From: Henckelia pumila
Lineage: Eukaryota; Streptophyta; Magnoliopsida; Lamiales; Gesneriaceae
Assembly: GCF_033568475.1 (NCBI RefSeq)
Contig: NC_133121.1
Coordinates: 620,001 to 684,000 of the forward strand
DNA length: 64,000 nucleotides
Direction of reading: 5' to 3'
In this document: one piece after another, positions 24,067-37,600 of the stretch
Layout: each line of letters opens with the position of its first letter
Numbering within the stretch: the stretch's first letter is position 1
Notes under the pieces: model-generated
What the model saw: only the letters and a program-made list of their open reading frames with translations
Told to the model about the DNA's origin: nothing
Database searches by the model: none
Made by a program: the position numbers and the translations under genes

Positions 24067-24633
24067 ATCCAATAACGAAGATTTTTTAAACAATATTTGA
24101 TCTAATACCTTAAAAATAAAAGTAATTTACTAACAAGCGTGATATTAATTAAACATAAATTTAAATAAAGATATATTAATTTTATCAAACATAATTGGGA
24201 CAGATATAGAGAACCCTAGTCTTTGTCATTGGGATACTTGCAATCTATAATTTGACTATAGATTAGTGCTAATTAAAATTGACCCCAAAAAAAATGAAAA
24301 AAATAAAAACGTGCACAAGTTTATCTCTTTTAAAGATTGGTAGAAGAGAAGAATTGAAACTCTAGCTAAAATTTATTATACTATATGTTAAACATGATTA
24401 AGCTTTAATAAAAAAAAATCAACTACACGTGCATGCAATTAATCCATCCAAATAATTAATCATGAATAAATAGGACAACTTTAATATTGTCAGTTTGCAA
24501 TATTTCGAATTTAATTAATTATATATAATTTTGATCCCAAAACTAGTAAAGAAAATATCAATCAAATTGTAAAAACAGTAGATGAAAAGTTACCCTTAAA
24601 ATCACAGATATATAATCTAGCCATGCTGTACTT
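24067..24633. other. Spacer and NF-YB 3' region
   Basis: AT-rich sequence downstream of the minus-strand NF-YB gene; it probably carries that gene's 3' untranslated region. No other gene is seen. Confidence 0.5.
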
Positions 24634-25098
24634 TTAAATTTGAAATTTGTTTGAACATGAAGGCTTGGACGTTGAAGCTGTACCCTTTTCCAGAATCCCA
24701 AAATCAAAGAATGGATCAGCAAAATTAGTAGCGCCGCCATAGCCGGTTTCTTCTAATTCTTCTTTGTCTTCAGTAGTACAGTTGTTGTTTTGAATACTTA
24801 TAGCCCTCTGATTTTCATACTCCCTGAACCTACCCAAGTACCTTAACATCCCCTCCGAGTAGTGATCAAACCCTAGCGAACTCAAAGCCCAACAGATGTC
24901 GTCCCCGTTCACCGTTTTACGGTTCTCTCTGTTGCATTTCTCCGACGCTTCGCTGGTCACGAAACTTATGAACTCTGATGCACATTCCTGCATTGTCTCC
25001 TTGCCTTCTTTCGAGATTTTCGCGTTCCGGGGTAAGATCTGCTTCATTATCCGTCCCACGTTGGCGATTGGCAACAATTTTTCGTGCTCGTCTGTCAT
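24634..25098 (-). CDS. Nuclear factor Y subunit B (NF-YB4/5-like)
   Basis: A single uninterrupted frame of 154 residues. NF-YB pairs with NF-YC through a histone fold, then NF-YA joins and the trimer binds CCAAT boxes. The conserved core covers residues ~9-100: [15 protein letters not shown], then [38 protein letters not shown] and [18 protein letters not shown]. The short N-terminus (8 residues) and absence of a Gln-rich tail suggest the NF-YB4/NF-YB5 branch rather than the LEC1 or NF-YB2/3 types. The third helix end ([17 protein letters not shown]) is more divergent than usual. The single ATG just before the core fixes the start. The C-terminal ~50 residues are acidic then Ser-rich and not conserved, so partner-independent activity is unknown. 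Confidence 0.9.
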   Translation of the reverse strand: MTDEHEKLLPIANVGRIMKQILPRNAKISKEGKETMQECASEFISFVTSEASEKCNRENRKTVNGDDICWALSSLGFDHYSEGMLRYLGRFREYENQRAISIQNNNCTTEDKEELEETGYGGATNFADPFFDFGILEKGTASTSKPSCSNKFQI

Positions 25099-25984
25099 TT
25101 CTGATACCGCGATCAGGTTGGATCTCGTCTCAACTCTTGCGAATTTTAAATCCTAATATTTTTCCAACCGTACGTTGTGATTTATTTTTAGATCACTAGC
25201 TTGGTTTACGAGCTAGCTAGTGAACCTTAAATATTGAACATCATGTACTTGTAAAAGTGTTATATATATATTTATATCCCTATGTATGTAAGATGAAGGA
25301 AGTGTCATTGCAAATAGCTAGCTAGCTAAGAGATATATAAGTGGGTGGTTTGAGCATTATTGATAGCAATATGTACATGTCATATCGATCATTGGTCACA
25401 TTGATTAAATAAAATGTAACACATTGATATAATTAACAACATGCAATAATATATAATGGTCTAGTCTTGGTTGCTCATGATCATCGATGTGGCAGAATCA
25501 TGGTGGTTGAATGTGTTGGATTCCATCCGTACAAAGAAATTAAACCCCATTTTTGGGAAAGCAAAAATAAAAAAACCCTACATAGCTAGGTTTAAGTCCA
25601 TAAATAGTTATCTTTAAAAAAAAGTCCATAAATAGTTGTGATCGATCGTGGTCCCTCGTATCATCCCCAAATAAACTTTACTTTCCCATTTGTTGCCATG
25701 CTTTTAATATTGTTTCCGTGAGTTTGAATGTGTGGCCTAAATTCATGCACGTTTGCTGCCTAAATACTTTAACAGATTTCGAAATAAACAACTAATTTAA
25801 TTTTTTTTAATTACATACAAAACCTAGCTACCTAAGCTAAGTACTAGAGCTTAGTCAAGGGCGCTTTTGCCAATTATCTATACATTTAATTGGTGCAAAA
25901 TTTAAAATAATAATAATAATAAAGATATGCATGATGTAGTCAAATTAATCCTTGAGCCAAGTACTTAATCATCCCATTTTACAA
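25099..25984. other. NF-YB upstream region
   Basis: AT-rich sequence with repeated GCTAGCTAG words near 25199-25220 and 25317-25330 and a near-exact duplication of AAAAGTCCATAAATAGTT around 25595-25640. It presumably holds the NF-YB promoter. No gene is seen. Confidence 0.45.
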
Positions 25985-26150
25985 ACACTTGCGAGACAAT
26001 CTCGTTACAAGTAAATTTTGTGAGACGAATTTTAATTGTGCTACTCATAATATTGTATCATTTTTTTATGACAAAAGTAACTCATTATAAATATGGTGTG
26101 GTTGACCCGTCTTATAAATAAAAATTCGTAAGATTGTGTCACAAGATACC
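25985..26150. mobile_element. Small degraded inverted-repeat element (MITE-like)
   Basis: The left end CTTGCGAGACAATCT is an imperfect inverted match of the right end AGATTGTGTCACAAG (about 12 of 15). The GAGAC/GTCTC-type motif also occurs in fragments near 1930 and 3065, suggesting a dispersed family. Non-coding; superfamily not assigned. Confidence 0.5.
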
Positions 26151-26489
26151 AACTCATTTATAGTTGGAATATATATCAGACCATCATCTTCTATCGGTAT
26201 GTATATATAGTTCCACTGCACCTGAGAAATATGAACCACTGAAACTACTGGATAATAAAATCCCAAACCTCTATTGTATGCTTAATTTTTTTTTCCTTTT
26301 AATTAATTTCACAAAAACAGTTTGTTTCAAAAAATGTTTATATATGTGTGTAAATTATATATTTTCCATATATCTGTATATATGCATGAAATATTATTAA
26401 ATTTTGTAATAAGAAAAATGAAAATAATATTATCCATTCAACGGAACCTCTGGCAAACATGCAAATTCGATTCTCATCGCCGGATTCAC

Positions 26490-27593
26490 ATGGCTCAATC
26501 TCCCCACGGCGGGGAAAGCGGTTTTCAGCAGGCGGCCGAGCGATTCAGGCCACTACAATCGGTGTTCCGACGGCGGCTAATCGCTGGAGTCTCCGCCGCT
26601 TCTCTGCTGAGTGTTGGCGCCAATTTCGGCGGCATTACCAGCTTTCTTCTGAGCTTCTCTCCGGAGGAAGCTCGGCATCTAAAGCTCGACGCGCTCTATC
26701 CTGTTCGAGGATACAGCCGATATATAGATACAATTTTGGGATTTGGTGAGTGAATTGCTTTTCTTATTTTGGTGATTTTAATTAGCTCACATTTCGATCC
26801 ATTAATCTCTCCCCTTTTTCTCAACTCACACTATTTGAATTTTTTAAGCTTTTACAGTTGAAAATCGGAACTTTGAATTGAAACCCTTAACAAATCTACA
26901 CTTACGTTTTGAATTTGTTTTTAGACTTTTATAAGTCTTTTCCCACCAATTTACCAACAATAAATATGATGGTTTTTTTTTTTTTTTAATTGAAACAGAG
27001 TTCATTTATCCAGAGAGTTGGTTGGGTGATCAGACAGTAGCATATCGAGCGGCGGAGAAGGCAGAAAGATTCATGGATGCACCGCCTCTAGGCGGGGTTG
27101 GGCGGCGGCCACGTTCCGTAAATGAGCCGGTGGTGGCGTTTGGACCACCTGGATCCTCAGGAGAGCTCAACGTCAGTGTTATTGTTGCACCGGTTCCACT
27201 AGACTTCTCGTGCGTACTTGTTAGTAATACATATATTTTGCGTCACTTGATTGTTTATTGGTTTCTAAAAGAATGCTTGGCAGGATCGAAGCATTTGGAG
27301 GGGCGGAGGAGGTGGGAGAAGCGATAGTGGCGACGATTACAGGGCGGAGCAGAGGAAGTGAGGTGAAGGGTACTTTGATAGCTTCGAGTTTGAGACAAGA
27401 TTCAGTGGAAGGAGTGAAGTTTTATGAGCTGGAATTTGAGGTCGAGAGTCCAACATTTCATCGCCACAACGTTGCTGTGTGCTGTGTCCGACGGGGGAGG
27501 TTGTTCACTTTGAATGCACAGTCGCCAGAATCCGTTTGGCCCGAGTTTAAATCACAACTTTATACAATTGCTGAATCTTTCAGTTTAGTCTGA
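26490..27593 (+). CDS. PPD7: PsbP domain-containing protein, thylakoid lumen
   Basis: Three exons (26490-26745, 26999-27209, 27284-27593) join in phase to 258 residues. PsbP-domain (PPD) proteins are lumenal relatives of the photosystem II extrinsic subunit PsbP. The N-terminus holds a basic Arg-containing segment, FRRRLIAGVSAAS (~26-38), before a hydrophobic stretch, as in twin-Arg or Sec lumenal targeting. The PsbP fold follows: GFEFIYPESWLGD, VAFGPPGSSGELNVSV, IEAFGGAEEVGEAI, VKFYELEFEVESP and HNVAVCCVRRGRLFTLNAQS. An in-frame upstream ATG at 26418 could add 24 residues and improve the plastid signal, so the start is uncertain. The PPD7 name rests on remembered Arabidopsis order (At3g05410 next to ACBP4, At3g05420); PPD2 is the alternative. 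The left breakpoint of the tandem duplication falls in exon 1 at 26725. Confidence 0.85.
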
Positions 27594-27785
27594 CTAATGA
27601 AATCCTAAGACAGTTTTTTACTTCTTTGACGAGTTATATTTTTGCGTTATACTTGAATATATTTGTGAACAATTCAACGTCATTTATAAACCTAATTTCA
27701 TAAACCAATAATAAGAATAAGTCAGCAGCGAGCATAAACATAAAAGAGCTATGGTGTAAAGAGTTCAACATCCTTCAAATCACCA
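27594..27785. other. Short convergent spacer (PsbP / methyltransferase)
   Basis: Only 192 bp separate the two facing stop codons, so the 3' untranslated regions of the PsbP-domain gene and the methyltransferase probably overlap or nearly touch. The same spacer recurs at 43971-44162. Confidence 0.7.
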
Positions 27786-30599
27786 TTATAAACACGATTG
27801 TGAGGCTGATTTTCTCCATCTCCCTACCTTCTCTCTTCCCTGCAAAGAATACAAAAATTGTGTTAAAAATTTGTCAACACCTTTACAGTTCTTAAATGAG
27901 AATCAGTCTCCCACTTATGAAATCTCTCATTTTCTGGTCAAAATGGTTCCTCAATAACATGTTCATTCTATAAGTCATAAATCTTGTTTAACTTCCATCC
28001 CACATTAACTAATCAATACTTTCAAAAGCAAGATATCCAATGGATCCAAAACTTCTGATATTGTTGTATCATCCAAATTAGGTGTTCATTCAAAATATAT
28101 TTCAAAATGAGACGGATGGAATTTTAGCTCTCTGTATCAGTGTCATATAATTAGTCTTTAGAACAAGACTAGGAATATACAAATCACATATTTACTTCTA
28201 GATAACTTACCTTTCGAGGTGCAATAGCCAACTCGTTTTCGAAGATAGAGGTTGCTCTGAAACCAGCAGGGTGCAAGACATCCTCATAACTTTATATTAA
28301 AAACACCAATTGTAAGTGAGCAACAAGCAAATTTCTTGGAGTAAAGTTACTATAGCATTATATGAGAACATATAAGAAATAAAACTTAGCATGGAACATG
28401 AAATTACTCGGTGACTGATACTTTATATGGGGGCCCACCCTCACGGTCTTCAATCTGGAATGTTGAAGATCCAACAAATCAATGATCCCAAAAACATTTA
28501 CAGAAACAAGAATAGTGAAACAGAAGAGAAGAAACTAATTCAATACACAATCCTTATTTAAGACCAATCATGATCAAAGGAGAACATTCTGCCACAAGTA
28601 AATTGCCACAGCAGAAAACATCAAAATGGACAGTATAATTAAGCATGGGTGCTCAAATATGATACTTTTCATGGTCGTAAAGCACAACTGAGAATTTAAC
28701 ATATGATGATATGTCTGGCATCAGTATGCCAGGAAATCACTCTCTTTTGTTATTTACAAGGTAGCGGGATCATGTTAAAATGTCCAGCCCATTTTTAAAA
28801 ATGAAAAATGAAAATATATAAGAGGACAAACAAAATATAATGAGAACTATTGTCTAACCGGATACATAAGTGTTATGAGCTCTCCATCAGGTTTTAGAAG
28901 ATCGTGAACTTTCCTAGCCCAAGCGGATCTCATATCCGGTTCAATTGCACAGAAAAACCTACGGGAATCATGCAAGATCCAATCAACACTGATGATATTT
29001 GAAGAAAGTTGAGCTAATATTTCAACAAACTTACGTGTAATCAAATATGAGATCAAACAACTCAGCTGGATGCCAAGTGAAGAAGTCTGCCTTTAAGAAA
29101 GTAAAATGCTCTGCATTTGGTGATTCGGAAGACAACTGCCTCAATATGTAATAATAAAAGAAAACATTCAAATATTGATCCGAATAAATGTAACACAATC
29201 AAGTAATAACTTAATTTCTTGCACAATATTTAAAAGAAAAAAATAAAGGTTTCAAATGGATGTTGAAAGACGAAACTGAAAAAAATTAATAACATTTGCA
29301 TCGCATCTTGATATCATGCTACTGAGCATATTGTGTGTACTTTAATCAAAAGCTACAGAGCACAGTCCATTTGGTATTTGCATCTTCATGTCTGTTATTG
29401 TTGAGTTAGAAAAGGTTAAAAACTGAGCTCTCACCTCTGTGGCTTTGGTGATGGCATTGTCTGAAATGTCTATGCCTACAACATATCGATCAGCGCATGC
29501 AATTGCTAGTACGTCATATCCCTGCTCCATATTTGAAAGTTTCTGTTATTAAGAGCAATAGTAAAGAAAACTAAATGAAAAGAATGGAAACGCATGATGG
29601 AGCAAACTTATAAATTAGCAAAGCATAATCCCATTCATAAAGTTGTTTCAACATATCTCACATCTTAACTACATATTCGTACATGATTGGGTCAAGTTTT
29701 TCAGCTGGTGTAAAGGCCAAGTCGTAATGGGGCAATATAACTCAAATTTTAAAATCATCAGCGAATATTACATTGCTGAAGTTTCAAATTCTACATTCAA
29801 AGGTCCTTAAAATCATAATCTTCAATTCCCCAGCAATGCTATTCAACTTTTCCACTCTACTCTGGTTCCCAGTTTAATCTTTTCAGCTCAAACTGATCTA
29901 ATCACAAATTCAATCACTGTCAACTTGTGGTGAACCAAAAGCATCAAACAGCTAAAATTCACCACTTGTTTGGCAGTCCTTATTCATAATCCACTCTTGC
30001 ATGGGTCCTCTTAGTTCTCAAAATACTGTCACCTCTTATGACATTCTTCACAGTGATATTTTCCCGCAGCAAATTATGATATATTTTGGATACTTAGCAA
30101 ATTATCAAAGAAGGAACAATAGCCCTTATGACAGCCAGCTCCCAAGTTAACACTACTTAGTAAAACCAACACCAAACAGTGAAACAATCACTGAAACACC
30201 CCACAAGACTTAAAACCCGAATTTTCAAAAAACATAATACATATGAATTACAAACGAGTATATATATCCGCACAAGAAACACAATAGAAAAGTACAATAC
30301 GTACACTACCGCAGCCAGGAACAAGAGCTCTGCCTTTGGGAAGAGCCCCCGTGTTGTGAAGATGCAACAGCACTGGCGTGGGCTCCCCCAAATCCCAAGG
30401 CGTCAATCCTTCTTCCCAGCATCTATCCCAACCATCTGGGCGAAAAAAAAGGAAAGATTTTTATGCAAATTAACATGTAAATAATTCTACCCTTTACCCG
30501 TCAAAACTTACTGCCGGAATCAGAGTTAACAATCTGCTGCATTTTGCCAACATTTGAAGTAGCTGTGGTGTGAGATTTTTGCGTTGATTTTTGGTTCAT
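27786..30599 (-). CDS. HOL: HOL-type thiocyanate/halide/thiol methyltransferase, copy A
   Basis: Eight exons (30599-30512, 30435-30305, 29521-29435, 29135-29035, 28958-28859, 28454-28408, 28289-28211, 27839-27786) join in phase to 228 residues, close to Arabidopsis HOL1 (227). It is a class I SAM-dependent methyltransferase of the family that methylates thiocyanate, bisulfide and halide ions, giving volatile products such as methyl halides. Motifs: [20 protein letters not shown] (substrate-site signature), [18 protein letters not shown] (SAM-binding motif I, split by an intron), [49 protein letters not shown] and [10 protein letters not shown]. The start at 30599 (MNQKST) gives the family length; an in-frame ATG at 30731 would add 44 residues rich in Arg that could act as an organelle signal. 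It lies tail-to-tail with the PsbP gene. Copy B at 44163-46976 appears identical. Confidence 0.9.
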
Positions 30600-31647
30600 T
30601 TTACTCCAGCCTACTCGACGATAACGAGGTAAGAGAGTTCGGGTTCCAATTAAAATTGGGATGCAGCGGTGGATCAAATATGTTCGCATTGATTTTGAGA
30701 TGAATTCGAAACCAACAAATTTCTTGGTCAAGTTTTAAATCAATTCAGGTAACTTTGACCATTATTGTCACAATATTTTTAAGTAATTATGGCCTTTTTT
30801 TTTGAAAAAAAATTAATTATGATTTTTTATTTACTCATTGATGTCGTAAAATAATTACTGATATTAACTTAAATTATTAATCTTGCCCGGGCAATAACAC
30901 AGAGAGTCTCATAAAAATCACGTTTAGTTTAAAAAATATTTAAATGAATTTTCAAAACTAACACTAAAAGATTTTAAACATCCCATAAATTTCCTTTAAA
31001 ATTATCCTTTATTTAGTTATTTTAATTATTATAAATTTATTTAGAACTTTTTTTAATAGTTAATATTATGTTCCCTTGTTTACGTTGAACATAATACATC
31101 TCCTCGTAGTTATGAGTCCAAAAATTATTATGTTGCATAACCGTTGCAAAGTAAAACTTTGTTCGAGTTGGAATTTGCGGTCCAATTGTTTGATCGCCAG
31201 AATATGCAAACTATTATTTATTCGACATTATGTGAAGTTTTCACGTGTCAAACTTTATCAAGTAACTATTATTAAGCATAATTTATAGTTAAGTATGAGA
31301 TGCCAAAGAAAGCCGAACACTACAATTTGCAGACTTGAAAGTTGTTTCAACGCTTAAATCACTCATATGCTTTAATTTGAACTGATACTTGTTCGTGTAG
31401 TAGTTCGAAAAAAATAGATAAATCATAGCGTCTAACAATAACTTATATAACTAACAAACCTCCCCCTGGAAACCTACAGGGTCCAATCTATGAACCACTC
31501 GTATGGGTTCTTCTACGCCTAAGAAGCTTGATATTTCCTTATTTGCTCCCGAAAAGAATTGAATTATATGGTAAAAACTGAATGAATGGGTATCACACCT
31601 GTGAAATCAAGAATCAATGGGAGTCGATGTCATTAGATCAGGCACCG
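30600..31647. other. Methyltransferase promoter / ACBP 3' region
   Basis: About 1 kb between the methyltransferase start and the ACBP stop, both on the minus strand. It should hold the ACBP 3' untranslated region (right) and the methyltransferase promoter (left). It is AT-rich with no supported gene. Repeated at 46977-48024. Confidence 0.5.
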
Positions 31648-34600
31648 TCAACTTTCTGATCCGGGGGGAGTTCCAGCGAGCCAGCCCCAAACACCTGCTG
31701 AGCTCTGTCTTTGTTTTGCATTCAATGCAGCTTCTTCAAAAGAAGCCTTTTGTCGCCGGAGAATTTCGAGCTCTTTCTGTAAAGTGTCCATTCTTTGTAG
31801 TTTTTGTTGTAGCTCCGCTACATCTACCTGTAAGTTTGAACTATAAGACAAACTTTTGGCTTAATGACACAAATGCAACCAGGCCGCATTGGGAACTGAG
31901 AATACAGTTGTGTAAACAAACAATACCCAAGATACTAGACATGTTTGTGTTTTCAATGTCATCCTAGGTGAGGTCATAAAAAAAACGAGGATAATGCAGA
32001 CCTCATTTTCAAATATATTTTCTTAAAACGTGTCCATCTAATTTTACATTTTCATACCCTACCATTATTTTAAAATCAGCTTTTGTATCAAACTACTAAA
32101 TATTGACTATAGCTCACCATCTTCTCAAAGATGGGGTATTGACAGTAGAAAAATCTTATTCAAAAAAGTAAACTAAAACATTTATCACATTCTCTAATTC
32201 ATTTCATGATGAATGTTTTCACATAGCATTCCCTATAACATCAAAAACAATACCAAACATAAGCAAAAATTTTACCAAATAGCAATATAAACAGAATTGG
32301 TATGAATTTCTGGTATGATGCAGACCTCGAGTTTGAAACATCTAGATTGCTCTGCAGCAAGTTGGGCTCGTGCAGATTGAAGTTCCTGCAAAACATAGTC
32401 TCTTTCTCAATTATAGACTAAATTTGATGGCAAAATGTATTCATTAGCCAGCTACCAGGGGGAAAGATGAAATACAAACTTGACATTATAAAAGTGTTCT
32501 CTTCTTTGAACTTCGGTTATTCATTTTCTCAAAGTAAGGACACTGAGAAGTTGGCGGTGTATCCTTTTGCATATACCTGTGTTGGACCGTGTAATGGGGA
32601 TTCGGGAAGTGATATTAGAGAAATCATCAATTCCTACACCGGAAGCTCATTGTTATGTGGGTCAAAGTATTGCAAACGTGAAAGTCATCTTTTGAACCAA
32701 ATGGACACAATGGTACGAGTCGAGACTCGAGAATCACCTCCTAAACCTATAGGACTCAATTCTGTATTCTCACACTGTTGGGTCCATCTAATTTTTAAGA
32801 GAAATTTGAAATAGTTTATGAGACTCCGAATCAGATATTTTTTTTAACTTTCAGTTAATTTTTCGTAAATTAAAAACAAATGTGAAATAAACAAAACTTA
32901 ATGAAGGCTTGAGAGGAATACAATCCTATACTACTTCCAATATATCATTGAGAAATCAAGATTTTACCTTGTACAGATCCATGTTGCGAGTTTCTGATTC
33001 CATCAATTCTTGCTTCAGTTGGAGTGCCCACATTTTCTCCTTGGAGAGAGAAGATTCTAATTCTTCCTTTTCTGTTTTAAGGGATGAAAGAATATTTTTG
33101 TTTGTTTCTTCACCCTTGGTAACCTGTACAAAACAGAGATAAAGAAATTCTTCAGGAAGAAGTGTTACAGAAATAGGAGTTAGTGACCATTATCAAAGTT
33201 TAAGCAACTACCACTGAAGAAATTAAGAAAATGACAACAGAACTCTTCACAATCATAAATATTGCAAGCCAAGTATCAGTAGGACATAATAAAAGGAATA
33301 TTCAAGGAGAACCGAGGAAGAGTTTATTTCAGCATCAAAAAGTTAATATAAGCGAATAAACTACCCTGTAGATCCATACAATCAATGAGAAACAATGTGC
33401 ATTCTACTTCTCAAAAAATATAATTACAAATCAAAATAAAAAGTGAAGCCAGATCATTGTAGTAATAAATAAATGAAAAACTTAGACTCATTTCTTCAAA
33501 CCATTCATTTTTGTTGTAAAACACTGAATTCCCAATATCCCTAAAAAAAATTATATTACAAGAGTCAGCATTTCATAGATTTACAGTCACTTTCAACTCA
33601 ATATCCAAATCATGATCGCATGCAGAGGAAATATAGCAAGGAAAGCATACAACAAAAACCAGTGAAAATGTGAGGGGGATGCCAGAATTCAAGGAAAGAA
33701 GGCAAGACAAACTCCTTTTGCAATGTAATACACGCACATTGGAAAACTTAGCCTGTGAAGCCATTCAGCGAAACTTATCAAAATAAGTCACACTCTGTAG
33801 GTGATGCTGCTATGGTCCTATGGACATACAGAAATAAATTTGCGCTGCCAGACATACAAAAATGATTTGAAATATTGTTCAAGATTTGTTTATTCATCAT
33901 TAATGAAATATGAATTGTTCATAAGCTTCATAAAACATGGTCCAGTAGTTTATTTTAATTTAAAATTTCAACATTGAATAGCATGCATATAAGTTTCACA
34001 AATATCAGAATGATTTCAATGGGAATAGGCCAACCACACTTGGCTTTGAATCATAACCCGAGATTGGAACCATCAATCTGACACTGAAAAAAACAATTTT
34101 CTGGTTTAGGATAGGAACAAGAATCACAACAGAACTGGAGTTGAAAAAAAATGGCTTGATACCAAATCTTGCGGAGAAGAAATTGGGGAATATCTGTAAA
34201 CAAACTGTCATTATTAAAAGAAATTAAATTAATGACGCTAAATTTATATGGTATAGTGTTTATATACTACCTCTTCATTATTGTTATTCACATACATTAA
34301 TATCGTGAATGTTATGCAGAAATATCAAAATAATATGGGTCAAGAAGATAGTTATTAGTTTGAATGAAAAAAAAAAAAGAAGAAGATGCGATATATAACA
34401 CAGAACACTTAAAAAGATTGGACTTATCATATATTGTAATGATAGAACAGAAATATATAATATGTTTAGTTGGTTTAAAGACTTCAGAGAGCTATTTTTT
34501 TCTTCAATAAAAGACATCAAATTCCGTAAAAAATTCTAAATCAGTTTGGGTTAAAAACTGGAACCTAACCAGTGACAAAACTATAAGGGAATACATCTGA

Positions 34601-37600
34601 GACATAATGGTAATAATAGTGCAATAGTACCCTTTGTTCCGATGCAACATCATCCATGACAATTTCTCTTAATTTTTCTTCTTGGCCAGTCTCAAACTCA
34701 GACTCCACATCTCTAGTAGCATTGGTGACATTTTGAACAGCTGATACACTATCAGGCACTGGAGTCTCCAACATCTTTGATTGTAAAGTTGATTTATGAC
34801 TTGGTTTAAGTACATGGACCTAATTGCAGCAAGCAAAGCCATATCGAATGATTGAATAAGTTCAACTCCTTTCAAAAAAATAGAAGAGGGAAAAAAACAT
34901 AGGACTATCAGACCTCATTGGTGTACCTCCCGTTATATCCTCCAAATGAAACTAGAATATCTCCAGTGCTATAGGAACTCGTTACCAAACTCAACCCCTA
35001 AAAACAAAAAAATTACACCTTTAAAAAGTAAAATCAATCACTATCGCTAGAATAAACTAAAATACTATAATTCATTTTAAATATATTTTCCCAAAAATAT
35101 TTTTTCATCAACTTTGAACCCCACCAACAAAATCATTTCACTTGATTCAACTAACTGTGGTCCCAAAAACTGCTCTATTTATTATATTCCGATCTAGTAC
35201 ACCCTATTTTACTTTTAAAATATCTAGCTCCTAATCATTACCAACTTAAAAATCAAGTCAGATATAATTTAATAATATTTACCAAACAAATTCTTACTTA
35301 ATTTGACCCGAAAAGTATAAATTATCCCTCGGAAAAAAATTTCAAACATCTTTTCTGTCTCATATAACCATCACACAGTTTTTTACCAAAATATTTCTCT
35401 GAAACATAAAAGATGACCAAACAGAGTGAATAAGTTATATCTCTGAATTGTAGCATCAATAAGTGGAGAGCTTTCAATCGTGGCAATAATTTTCATGGTA
35501 ACATTATCTGAATAAATTTTAAACAAACTGAAAGGAGCTAAAAGGGAAAACGTGACATCTTCACACAACATATGGGTAGGTTTTATCAGTAGAAACTGGG
35601 ACGGCGAAGCTTAATCATATTTGCTGATGCCTCCAGGCAAAAATCTAGGGTGATAACCATCACAAAAATGCTTGACCATTAACAATATTACATCACTGCA
35701 TGATACTTGCAAATTTGACAGCTACTATTGTACAAGTAAAAGCAATGAAAAGTGCATCCCTTTTTTTATGTAAGAAACAAATGAAAAGTGCATTCAAACT
35801 TGTTGCATTATAGAAGATCACACCATCAAACTTTCTGACTGGGCAAATTGACACACTTTTGTCAGTACAATCAAATAATAGGCCATGTACCTGCACCTCA
35901 TCAGGTTAGATCATTGCATCCTCAAACTAATTAGTGATGCCTTTTCATCTACAGCCTAATCAGTCTTCAATTTAATGGTCAAGAGGATACAACTCTTAGC
36001 TTATCGCATTCCCATTATCCAATTAATTCTGCTCGGGACGTGATGTTGAGGGCGTGAGGCATTTGGGTTCAAATCTAAACACGGTGTGATCCAAACTATT
36101 CAGTTGTACAACCATATTATAGACCATGTCATACATAAAAACAGGGAGCATGACATAGAGAGTAGTAGATTCTTTGAATTTTTTTTTTTTTTACAGAGTG
36201 AAATACCTCGCTAGCAAGAGGAACACGTGCTTGAACGGCAGTAACAACTGACCAGACTAATGTGGACATATTAAGGACAACAGTCTCAGAAACTCCTGCA
36301 TGTATAAAAAAAAAAGGGAGGCAAATTTGACGAATATAACAAAATGAATCCAGGGTTTTTTCATACCAACAAAACTTTTTGAAGTACAACTGATGGAAAA
36401 AGAAAAAGAAAAGGATAGTTTCCAAAGTATCCAAAAATATATGAACTGAAGATAAGAAAAGAACTAATGAAACTTGATACACATTTTGAATGCTCATATT
36501 AGTCAGCATCTTTTTTTCTTGATACAACAGATGAATAACAAGAATAACCCCAAAAGAGGTAGGACAATGAAGATTTTAGAAATCTTTGGCAGTGAAAATA
36601 GCTAGGCATAAATGCCCCATAACCTAAGAAACAGACAAGCACAATATTCAAAGAAACAATAAATTTGTGCTCGTTGACAAGCATGGATCAAATGCTAGAT
36701 ATGGAAATAGATAATTGGGAAAAAAGAATCAGTCCTCGATAAGAACAATTGTACGGTTGTCTTCCTTTATGTATGACTGGAACTCCTAATCTTCAAAGTG
36801 AAATTCTTGGAATATAAATTTCAAATGCTTTGTGTTGCAATTGACAATGATGAATTTGAATGGAAAATCACCATAAGGAAACAATCATTGCTCAGATTAA
36901 CCTAATGAGAACCTACTAAAATACTGTAGAAACTCACCATAATTTTCTTCAAGATAAAAAGCTGGGAGCCAATTCAAACATTTTAGATGCTTACCTCAAT
37001 CAACAATTCAACATGCAACGATTTATCAGCTTAGAGAATTCTTAGTTTTTCTTGTAAAACATGAAAACCACGACGCTCCAAAAAATTCAACACACACTAA
37101 TAATCACATAGAGCACACCATGAATAGTTGACAAGCAATGCCACTAAGAGCTTGTTTGGCAATCTTACAAGCTTTTACAACTTATTATAAAATGTTCAAA
37201 TTATAAACTCTTAGATCTTAATTTAAAATTAACCTCTTAAAGAGTATTATCAAATAAGTTTTTTCAAAAATAAAATAAATAACAGAAGAGAAACAAATCA
37301 AATGCACAGATAAGAGACAAAAATACCGAGGAAAAAAACAATTTGAGACAAGCTTGGAATATAAGGGTAAGTTTTACTTTTTTAAAGTCATATAAGCTTA
37401 CACAATATCACTGTTGAAAACATTTGTCCCAAAAGTTTGAGCACATGGAAGACGGCACAATCAAAAGTTTTTTTACTTTAAAACACCCCGCAAGTGTAAG
37501 CTGGAGACCAGGAGATATATTTTCGGCAATAATATCCATGACGTACATGTGAGTGTTTGTAGGATTTCAGGCGGTACACAAGTACCCAAGACCAGATTAA

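Noticed and set aside
32467-32814. Open frame of 115 residues on the plus strand (copied at 48844-49191)
   Set aside because: It lies in an intron of the minus-strand ACBP gene, has no known domain, and its duplication simply follows the 16-kb repeat.
36035-36085. Possible SINE B box (GGTTCAAATC)
   Set aside because: Only one internal promoter-like box is seen, with no A box, tail or target duplication; this may be chance.
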